Origin: an uncultured Synergistales bacterium
GTDB lineage: Bacteria; Synergistota; Synergistia; Synergistales; Aminobacteriaceae
Assembly: GCA_905234205.1 (NCBI GenBank)
Contig: CAJOGG010000125.1
Span: 1-5,001 of the forward strand
Direction of reading: 5' to 3'
DNA length: 5,001 nt
The notes under the pieces are model-generated. The model was given only the letters and a program-made list of their open reading frames with translations. It made no database searches and was not told the origin of the DNA. Positions 1 through 5,001 of the stretch are shown here, in pieces (within the stretch, counting starts at the first letter, position 1; every line of letters begins with the position of its first letter). The position numbers and the translations under genes are program-made.

Positions 1-548
1 GAAAATCTACGCTACTGAATATCATTGCTGGAATGTTGACTCCAACTTCTGGACAAATTGTCCTTAAGTCAGAATGTTTAACGCAAATGAATGACGCAGA
101 ATTATCACGAATACGCAACGGAAAAATTGGCTTTATCCCTCAAGGAGCTTTCGGGCTTCCAAGTCTGAATGTTATCGAGAATATTTTGCTGCCGTTTTAC
201 TTGTACAATCATAGTGGCGACGGTGAAGGTTATGCGCGTTACTTGCTTGATAGATTCGGAATATCTGACCTTGCAGAAGCTTATCCGGCTGATTTGTCGG
301 GAGGTGAATTGCGTCGTGCGTTAATAGCTCGTGCATTAATAAACCACCCTGAAATAATTATCGCTGATGAACCAGTTTCCGACCTTGATATAAATTCTGC
401 TCGTGATGTCATGGAAATTTTTGCTGCGTTAAATTCTGAAGGCGTTACGTTGTTGATAGTTTCGCACGATCTTGAGAGTCTGAAATATGGCAAGAGCGTT
501 TACACGATGAGTGAGGGGAAATTACTTGAGGGGAATGTACTTTACTGA
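1..548 (+). CDS. ABC transporter ATP-binding protein, C-terminal part (left end cut by window)
   Basis: This is the ATPase subunit of an ABC importer or exporter, which would hydrolyse ATP at the inner face of the membrane to drive a partner permease that lies outside the window. The frame is open from the left edge: the first full codon (3-5) is the Walker A lysine, followed by STLLNIIAG, so the ATG at 33 is internal and only about 35-40 N-terminal residues are missing. In order, the visible protein has a Q-loop (IPQGAFGLP, Gln codon at 141), the ABC signature LSGGELRRALIARAL (from 294), Walker B plus D-loop IIIADEPVSDLD, and the switch histidine in IVSHD (His codon at 465). The small size and the absence of any C-terminal extension fit the LolD/MacB-like group, but the signature GELRR and ADEPVSDLD also resemble oligopeptide-type ATPases, so substrate and subfamily are unresolved. 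It ends with TGA at 546-548, convergent with the LRR operon. Confidence 0.95.
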   Translation, partial: KSTLLNIIAGMLTPTSGQIVLKSECLTQMNDAELSRIRNGKIGFIPQGAFGLPSLNVIENILLPFYLYNHSGDGEGYARYLLDRFGISDLAEAYPADLSGGELRRALIARALINHPEIIIADEPVSDLDINSARDVMEIFAALNSEGVTLLIVSHDLESLKYGKSVYTMSEGKLLEGNVLY

Positions 549-583
549 AAATCAAAAGGGCAAAGCTATAATAACTCTGCCCT
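548..583 (-). terminator. Intrinsic terminator of the LRR operon, between convergent genes
   Basis: On the minus strand a 9-bp stem is formed by AGGGCAGAG (583-575) and CTTTGCCCT (565-557), with a 9-nt loop, followed by TTTTGATTTT (557-548). The single non-Watson-Crick position is a G-U wobble in minus-strand RNA but an A-C mismatch in plus-strand RNA. The T-rich tail exists only on the minus side. Both facts indicate it serves the operon ending at 595, 11 nt upstream. It sits immediately after the ABC ATPase stop codon and might also slow plus-strand transcripts, but it lacks a U tract in that direction. Confidence 0.8.
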
Positions 584-594
584 GTAGTATGTTA

Positions 595-1770
595 TCAACG
601 AATTTTTCTACGATACAGTGCAATAGTTACAAACGTCACTGCAACGATCATATATGGCGCAAAATTTGTATCACAGCCCATGCCCCCTAACAAGAGTGAA
701 AGCAAAATTTTCCCGAGATAAAAGCTAAAAGGTTTTCCCGAGTTAAGAAATCCCACCATTAAGAACTCTTTGGCCCCAAATTTATTCATCTTCTTGCCCT
801 GAAGTGTGAGTAATTCCCACGTGTTGATAAGTCCAAGAATGAAAGCAGGTTGAAATTGTTTATCACCTAATTCATCATCATTCAACCCGTAAAGCTTATA
901 GTCTTTCGTATCCTTGTCCTTAACACTTTCAAATACGTCATCGTCCAGGGTAACGCGAACTACATAGTAACCGTCTTTGTCTGCGCTTAACGTCGGAAGA
1001 TTTGCAATTATTTCGTGATTGTCATTCTTAACGTATTCTTTCATTGCTTCAGTGGGAGGAACTGGCTTGCCTATATAAATCTGGCTTAAGTATTTTAGTT
1101 CTGTAATATCAATACCAAGTTCATCGGCAATATTTTGGGCAAACGTGGCATCTAACCTATCGTTCGGATCATCTTCAGCAATATATTCGCCTCTTATGAC
1201 TGACAATATCCCGGTGTTAATATTAGAAGGAAATAATTTCACTGCAAGGAAACAAGTTTTACTAGCCGGCACTCTGAATATACGATTAAATGATTCGTCA
1301 AGCATCACGTAAATACATCCAGAATGCTCATCTTGTTCAAAATTACTTTCCAGTGTAGATATATCTACTTTGAAGCCATCAACATCAATGCGCTCACCTT
1401 CAGAAACATCATCGCCGAAATAACATTGCACTACATAAACATCGTCCCCCGTGCCAGATTCAGTCAACGGTAATTTTGTTACTCCATGAAGTCCCCAGTT
1501 AGCCAAATTCCAGAAATCTAGGTTTCTGACAGTCCAGGTCTCCTCTAACGCAATATCGGCAAATGAATGAATTTGATCGACAGTCAAACCTGCCTGAGGC
1601 CATTCTGAAGCGATCTTACTCTTCATAGCGTCCGTCAATTCAAAATTCATATCATAGCTCCCGGCAAGACTGTAGACTTCAAAGTCTATTGGCAGTGCGT
1701 AGTCGGCAAAAGCCTGCGAACATATTGCAAAAAAGAAACTAAGCAGAACAAAAAACTTTTGCTTAATCAT
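595..1770 (-). CDS. Exported protein with two copies of a module shared with the LRR neighbour and a Gly-Cys C-terminal anchor
   Basis: Not a family I can name. The chosen ATG (1770) follows AGGAG with an 8-nt spacer; a TTG 18 nt further upstream is possible but lacks this spacing. The 391-residue product starts with a signal peptide (MIKQ, hydrophobic FFVLLSFFFAIC, predicted cleavage after SQAFA, residue 22). The body appears to contain two related modules, about residues 41-193 and 206-355. Each has a helical opening, then a strand pair around VYVVQCYFGDDV or YYVVRVTLDDDV, then a strand near FLAVKLF or FLMVGFL. The first copy closely resembles the C-terminal region of the LRR protein encoded upstream (YVMTCKFGDDVKSGDKI versus YVVQCYFGDDVSEGERI). 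The end is GGMGC, a hydrophobic stretch APYMIVAVTFVTIALY and RRKIR, which looks like a divergent Cys-containing sorting or anchor signal. It is the second gene of the operon, overlapping the LRR gene by 8 nt and followed by a terminator. A role as a surface partner of the LRR protein is inference. Confidence 0.85.
   Translation of the reverse strand: MIKQKFFVLLSFFFAICSQAFADYALPIDFEVYSLAGSYDMNFELTDAMKSKIASEWPQAGLTVDQIHSFADIALEETWTVRNLDFWNLANWGLHGVTKLPLTESGTGDDVYVVQCYFGDDVSEGERIDVDGFKVDISTLESNFEQDEHSGCIYVMLDESFNRIFRVPASKTCFLAVKLFPSNINTGILSVIRGEYIAEDDPNDRLDATFAQNIADELGIDITELKYLSQIYIGKPVPPTEAMKEYVKNDNHEIIANLPTLSADKDGYYVVRVTLDDDVFESVKDKDTKDYKLYGLNDDELGDKQFQPAFILGLINTWELLTLQGKKMNKFGAKEFLMVGFLNSGKPFSFYLGKILLSLLLGGMGCDTNFAPYMIVAVTFVTIALYRRKIR
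598..687 (-). other. Divergent Gly-Cys C-terminal sorting/anchor signal of the downstream exported protein
   Basis: The last 30 residues run GGMGC, about five polar residues (DTNFA), a hydrophobic stretch of about 15 residues, then RRKIR at the very end. This is the three-part plan (short Gly/Cys motif, membrane helix, basic tail) of CTERM-type sorting signals. It lacks the CNAG of the standard Synergist-CTERM signal seen in the gene next door, so it may be a variant recognised by the same enzyme or by a related one. A simple C-terminal membrane anchor is the conservative alternative. Confidence 0.55.
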
Positions 1771-4272
1771 AAATTTTTCTCCTAGCAATTAAGCTTATCG
1801 CGACTAAAATCAATACAGAACTCAACCCAGCATTACAACCACTGCTACTACCATCGCTAATTTCGTTCTTTGTTGGTGAAGGCGTTGTCGAAGAAGACGA
1901 ATTTGTTATGACAGCACCCTTAAAGGTTTGGCCGCTTGAAAGTTTTATTGCAAGATTGGCTTGTTTGCTCGGAGGCACTGTTTCAGTTTCCTTGTTATCG
2001 TCCCCAATGAAGGAATACTCAACCGGAGTTGTAGCACTTGTTACGACATAATCACTGCAATCGTACAGAGAGATTTTATCTCCAGATTTCACATCATCGC
2101 CAAATTTGCATGTCATAACGTAAGCACCATTAGCCGTAGCCTTCACTTCAGGAAGCGCATATAACAACGTCCAACCGCTTTCTTTAATAGCGTCGGTATC
2201 GTCTGTGCTAGGTTCCCAAGTTGTGCCAGTGGCTATTGATCCCAACGTATATACGTCCGAAGCCATTATGCCCGGAATTGCTTCTGTCATGGTTTTTATA
2301 AGGTCTGATGTCAGACTAATGTCAAGTTCATATTTAGTCTTATCATATTCCGGAAGAAGCAATATTCTTGAGTTAATAGAGAGCGTCACTTTCATTGTAC
2401 GAGGAACTTCCGTTAAATCAGCCGAACCTGTATAGCCTAGATCATAATCGTACTCAAGGTGATGAAATCCTCCAGCAAAGAGAGCTATCCCAGCAGCCTC
2501 GTCAAATGAAGAATTGATCTCTCTATTTCCGCTATCATAACCCTTGAGATTAGATACGTTTTCAAGATTATCTCCAACGTAGTCTTTTAAGTTTACCTGC
2601 CACGGATATTCGCTGTTGTCTCTAGCTTCAGCTTTAAGATTAATTCTCTTGTTGTCGTAACACGCAAGAGTTTCCAAATCTTTGTTGTTGCTTAAGTCAA
2701 GTTCCACAAGTTCGTTGTAAGTACAATTGAAGTGACGTAACTTAGTGTTATTGCTAACGTCAATACTTTTTAAGAGACAACCTGACACGCCTAAAATTTC
2801 CAGATCTTTCAGCATACTGACATCGATACTCACAAGGAAACTACCCTCACATGATAAATATGTCAGCTTGGTATTCTTGCTAACGTCGAGTTCCGACAGG
2901 CCTGTACTATGTGCAGTAAGTTCTTCCAACTCGGTGTTGTTACTAAGGTCAAGTTCGCCAATGTGATCATTACTGCCACAATCGAGATTTACTAAAGCCA
3001 AGTTTTTGCTTACGTCCAACTCATGTAAATCGTTCTCAGAGCAGCCAAGATTTACGAGATCGCTATTGCTTGATACATCTAAGTTGGTCAAAGAGTTATT
3101 GCCGCAATAGACACCACTAAGCTTAGTATTAGCACTTATATCGAGCGTCGATAGCTGATTATTGTAACAGTAGAGCTCCTCTAAGTTCACACTTTTGCTT
3201 ATGTCAAGGGCGGTCATGTTATTGTCATTGCACATAAGAATGCGTAAAGATGGATTATTCACTGTAAGTGTGTTGAGAGCATTGAAGGTACAGTCAAAGC
3301 TTGTAAGCTGTGTGTTTGCGCTTGTGTCAATTGTTGATAGTTGATTATAGGCACAGTAAAAAGCACTTAAGCTGGTACAACTTGTAATGTCAATTTCTTT
3401 CAAGTCGTTGCTAATGCATATTAAGTCGCTCAAGAAAAAGTTATTCAGCGTGAGAGTACTTATGTTATTGAGTGAACAGTTTAGGTAACTCAAATATTGG
3501 TTGTTGCTGATGTCGAGACTTACAAGCTTGTTTCTATTACAGTTCAAGCTGTATAAGTAGGCGTTATTTGTGAGTTCAAGCTCGGATATTTCGTTGCCAG
3601 AACATTCGAGAAGGAACAAATCTGGACACATACTCAAATCGAGCGTCAGTAGTTTGTTATCAGTACAATATAAACTGTCTAAAACTGGATTATTAGTGAC
3701 ATCGAGCTCGGATATTTCATTATGGGAACAATCAAGCGCTGATAAAGAAGTACATTTGCTAAGATCGATAGTCGTAAGCTTATTATTTGAGCAATCTAGC
3801 ATGAGTTTATAGCTGTCGTCCTCAAAAAGCACATGCGCGTTTTTCGATCCAAGAGAAAGCGTCGTTAATTGGTTGTCCTGACAGAACAAAGTTGTTAGAA
3901 AACGCTGCCTAGTAACGTCTAGCGTGGTGAGCTTGTTATTACTGCAATCAAGGAATCCTAGATAGAGATTTTGACTTAGATCCAGTTCCGTAAGCTCATT
4001 GCCAGAACAATCTAATTCTCCCAAAGTTGTTACGTACTCGATACCCTTCAGGGATTTAATGCCGGCCCCCTTAACTGTAATTGAGAGTAGCGTATCTCCC
4101 AATTCGTCATCATCTAAGATGTTATCGCTATTTACATCAAGTTGAGCAGTAATGAAATTTCGAAAAGATTCATCTGGAAAGTGTTCCTCATCAATTGTTA
4201 CCCCCCCCGAGCGCTAGAACAAATGCCGATAATCATCAGCACACACAAAAAAATAACAGGAAACTTTTTCAC
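1763..4272 (-). CDS. Large secreted LRR protein with Synergist-CTERM signal; frame broken by a G8 tract (phase-variable or frameshifted)
   Basis: Probably a surface-displayed binding protein; ligand unknown. The GTG start at 4272 lies 8 nt after AAGGGAG and encodes a signal peptide (MKKF, hydrophobic PVIFLCVLMIIGIC, predicted cleavage after SSA, residue 21). Eight G then lead into TAA (4200-4198), so as written only 24 residues are made. With one extra G the frame continues for 836 residues. Then residues 32-58 hold FPDESFRNFI and an EF-hand-like loop DVNSDNILDDDE. Residues 84-551 hold about 22 LRRs of 21 residues (LxxLxCxxNxLxxLDLSxN). Residues about 552-647 are a beta-rich region. Residues about 648-790 are a module also present twice in the downstream protein. 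A Ser/Thr/Pro linker and SSGCNAG plus helix plus ARRK finish the protein. Reading the gene from the internal TTG at 4102 would give 779 residues with no signal peptide and half an EF-hand, which is unlikely to be the real start. True pseudogenisation seems unlikely because the remaining 2.4 kb is fully open. A sequencing error in the homopolymer cannot be excluded. Confidence 0.85.
1766..1849 (-). other. Synergist-CTERM protein-sorting signal of the LRR protein
   Basis: The final 28 residues read SSSGCNAG, a hydrophobic stretch LSSVLILVAISLIA, then RRKIYD. They are preceded by a low-complexity Ser/Thr/Pro linker (SSSSTTPSPTKN). The GCNAG core followed directly by a membrane helix and a basic cluster is the hallmark I know for the Synergist-CTERM class, found on many exported proteins of Synergistota and thought to be cleaved by a dedicated intramembrane protease and anchored on the surface. 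The invariant Cys (codon 1837-1835) would be the likely processing or modification site. The sorting enzyme is not in this window. Confidence 0.8.
1779..1783 (-). promoter_or_regulatory. Ribosome binding site of the downstream exported protein
   Basis: AGGAG on the minus strand, 8 nt before the ATG at 1770. It decides the start in favour of this ATG over the in-frame TTG at 1788. It lies inside the end of the LRR coding region, so ribosomes translating the LRR gene pass through it. Confidence 0.75.
2621..4024 (-). repeat. Array of about 22 leucine-rich repeats (63-nt coding period)
   Basis: Tandem 21-residue units follow the pattern LxxLxCxxNxLxxLDLSxNxx. Nearly all units are 20-22 residues. 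The third carries an insertion of about 10 residues (around AHVLFEDDSYK). The Cys in the LxC position is present in 20 of the 22 units, the exceptions being units 18 and 20. Units 4+5 and 6+7 resemble each other as pairs (CSHNEISELDVTNN and CSGNEISELELTNN), pointing to duplication of a two-repeat block. The nucleotide repeats are diverged, so the array looks old rather than freshly expanded. Such repeats usually form a curved solenoid for protein or glycan binding. Confidence 0.9.
4103..4138 (-). other. EF-hand-like calcium-binding loop in the concealed N-terminus of the LRR protein
   Basis: The 12 residues DVNSDNILDDDE place Asp, Asn, Asp at positions 1, 3, 5, a Leu at 8 and Glu at 12, as in a canonical EF-hand loop. 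The preceding FPDESFRNFITAQL would be the entering helix. A Phe-Pro-Asp plus Asp-rich loop ahead of the repeats is common in this type of bacterial LRR protein. It lies in the LRR frame but upstream of any start codon in that frame, so it is translated only if the G8 tract is in the other register or the frame is shifted. Confidence 0.7.
4201..4208 (-). repeat. G8 homopolymer (C8 on +), candidate slippage switch
   Basis: Eight G in the coding strand of the LRR gene, the longest G/C run in the window. It begins just after the predicted signal-peptidase site (SSA, then CGG GGG GGG) and is followed at once by TAA in the signal-peptide frame. Tract lengths of 6, 9 or 12 would read through into the LRR frame. 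Lengths of 7 or 10 would hit TGA shortly afterwards. Because the tract encodes only Arg-Gly-Gly at the mature N-terminus, adding or losing whole codons there should be tolerated. Confidence 0.85.
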
Positions 4273-4280
4273 TGTAATAA

Positions 4281-4287
4281 CTCCCTT
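4281..4287 (-). promoter_or_regulatory. Ribosome binding site of the LRR gene (fixes the GTG start at 4272)
   Basis: AAGGGAG on the minus strand lies 8 nt before GTG (4272-4270), the same spacing as at the second operon gene. An in-frame ATG at 4290 would place this sequence inside the coding region and has no comparable site upstream, so GTG is preferred. The ATG version would only add six residues to the signal peptide. Confidence 0.7.
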
Positions 4288-4330
4288 CATTTGAAAATAT
4301 GTGGATTTCGTAGTTGGGGGATATATTACC

Positions 4331-4368
4331 ATAAAAGCTACCTGCTCCCAAAATGAATCAGGCAGCTT
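4331..4368 (-). terminator. Intrinsic terminator of the aminotransferase gene
   Basis: In minus-strand RNA, AAGCTGCCTG (4368-4359) pairs with CAGGTAGCTT (4344-4335) over 10 bp with one G-U wobble and a 14-nt loop. The stem runs directly into TTTTAT. The wobble becomes an A-C mismatch on the other strand, supporting the minus orientation. It starts 12 nt after the aminotransferase stop codon and separates that gene from the LRR operon, which must therefore have its own promoter in about 60 nt or depend on readthrough. Confidence 0.8.
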
Positions 4369-4380
4369 AATAAGGTCATT

Positions 4381-5001
4381 CTATTTACAACATTCTTTTA
4401 TAATGTCAGCCGCTTTCTGTAATAAATCCATGGAAATATTCAACGCTGGTAAGAGTCTGATTCTATCCTTTGCTGTGAGGCATAACACGCCCTTTTCGAT
4501 GCAAGCATTCACAACTTCAGAGGCTGGCTTTGTAGTTTTTAGGCCAATCATTAATCCCATGCCGCTAACTTTTTCAATGCCTTCTGCTCCTGTGAATGTG
4601 TCAAATAAATATTTGCTCTTCTCCCTGACTTCAGCTAATAATTTTTCGTCAATGCGTTCAAGAATGCTCACACCTGCTGCACAGCTCACGAGATTTCCGC
4701 CGAACGTTGAACCATTGTCGCCAGGCCCTAAAACGTTTTGAACTTTTTCGCCGAGTAGAGTAGCTCCGATTGGAAGTCCTCCCGCGAGTCCTTTGGCAGT
4801 TGTTACAACATCGGGCAGAATCCCGTAATTCATGTAGCTGTAAAGTTGCCCGCTTCTTCCGTTGCCAGTTTGAACTTCATCAACCAACAGCAATATATCT
4901 TTTTCCTTCACGTATTCAGCGAGTTTACACACGTAATCTTTATCAAGAGCTATGACTCCTCCTTCTCCTTGTACGCATTCGATCATAACAGCGGCGGTTT
5001 T
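4381..5001 (-). CDS. argD: Acetylornithine aminotransferase, C-terminal half (right end cut by window)
   Basis: A PLP-dependent class III aminotransferase. ArgD converts N-acetylglutamate semialdehyde and glutamate to N-acetylornithine and 2-oxoglutarate in cytoplasmic arginine synthesis, and often doubles as succinyldiaminopimelate aminotransferase in lysine synthesis. The frame is open to the right edge, with KTAAV ahead of the ATG at 4986, so that ATG is internal. About 206 of the usual 390-400 residues are visible. Family signatures are MIECVQGEGGV, the cofactor aspartate in LLLVDEVQTGNGRSG (Asp codon 4881-4879), the Schiff-base lysine in TTAKGLAGGLPIGA (Lys codon 4794-4792), the phosphate-contact GSTFGGN, and IRLLPALNIS near the end. 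Ornithine or succinylornithine aminotransferases share many of these motifs, so the exact substrate is inferred. The gene ends with TAG (4383-4381) and its own terminator. Nothing ties it functionally to the LRR operon. Confidence 0.88.
   Translation of the reverse strand, partial: KTAAVMIECVQGEGGVIALDKDYVCKLAEYVKEKDILLLVDEVQTGNGRSGQLYSYMNYGILPDVVTTAKGLAGGLPIGATLLGEKVQNVLGPGDNGSTFGGNLVSCAAGVSILERIDEKLLAEVREKSKYLFDTFTGAEGIEKVSGMGLMIGLKTTKPASEVVNACIEKGVLCLTAKDRIRLLPALNISMDLLQKAADIIKECCK

Noticed and set aside
33..548. Complete small ABC-like ORF starting at ATG 33
   Set aside because: The frame is open to the left edge and encodes the end of Walker A (KSTLLN) before this Met, so the ATG is internal to a truncated gene.
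2621..4024. CRISPR array or non-coding tandem repeat suggested by the regular 63-nt period
   Set aside because: The period is 21 codons in one continuous reading frame with diverged nucleotides and conserved Leu/Cys/Asn positions, which is protein-level LRR structure.
4219..4221. Lipobox at the Cys of the LRR signal peptide (IIGIC)
   Set aside because: The residue before Cys is Ile rather than Gly/Ala/Ser, so it does not fit a signal-peptidase II site; cleavage after SSA is more plausible.
1763..4272. Decayed pseudogene as the explanation for the LRR frameshift
   Set aside because: There is a single disruption, located exactly in a G homopolymer, while RBS, signal peptide, all repeats, the C-terminal signal and the terminator are intact. 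Decay would normally leave more than one lesion.
4323..4331. TGGTAATAT on the minus strand as an extended -10 promoter of the LRR operon
   Set aside because: Only 4 of 6 positions match TATAAT, the region upstream is the preceding terminator, and no convincing -35 is visible. A promoter must lie near here, but I cannot place it.
4301..4741. 146-codon plus-strand ORF over the aminotransferase
   Set aside because: It is antisense to a strongly supported argD-like gene, runs through its terminator hairpin, and shows no recognisable motifs; a shadow of the real coding strand.
4381..4986. Aminotransferase starting at ATG 4986
   Set aside because: Codons before it (KTAAV) continue the conserved class III aminotransferase sequence to the window edge, and the visible part is only half the normal length.

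Overview
The window looks like chromosome from an anaerobic, A+T-rich bacterium, most likely a member of the Synergistota (Synergistetes). The main clue is the C-terminus of the large leucine-rich repeat (LRR) protein: Ser-rich linker, then SSGCNAG, a hydrophobic stretch and ARRK. This matches the Synergist-CTERM type of protein-sorting signal. The low G+C content argues against the best-known high-GC genera, so I do not name a genus.

Layout. (1) Positions 1-548, + strand: the C-terminal part of an ABC transporter ATPase, cut by the left edge. (2) Positions 548-583: a hairpin terminator between convergent genes, oriented for the minus-strand operon. (3) Positions 595-4272, minus strand: a two-gene operon for surface or secreted proteins. 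The upstream gene (4272 to 1763) encodes a large LRR protein. The downstream gene (1770 to 595) encodes a 391-residue exported protein that overlaps it by 8 nt (ATGATTAA). (4) Positions 4273-4380: an intergenic gap holding the terminator of the next gene and the ribosome binding site of the LRR gene. (5) Positions 4381-5001, minus strand: the C-terminal half of an acetylornithine aminotransferase (argD-like), cut by the right edge.

The key observation is that the LRR gene is out of frame in this sequence. A GTG start with a strong Shine-Dalgarno sequence opens a clear signal peptide. Eight consecutive G (coding strand; C on +, 4201-4208) then run straight into an in-frame TAA. Adding one G, or removing two, joins the signal peptide exactly to an EF-hand-like segment and the whole LRR frame. 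The tract lies just after the predicted signal-peptidase site. That is the layout expected of a phase-variable (slipped-strand) surface protein, although a homopolymer sequencing error or ribosomal/transcriptional slippage could also explain it.

The two operon proteins appear related in function. Both have N-terminal signal peptides, both end in a Gly-Cys plus hydrophobic helix plus Arg/Lys tail, and they share a roughly 140-150 residue module: one copy at the end of the LRR protein and apparently two in the second protein. They are probably co-displayed on the cell surface. The second gene may be partly coupled to translation of the first, so the G tract could influence both. The flanking ABC ATPase and argD genes show no evident functional link to the operon.
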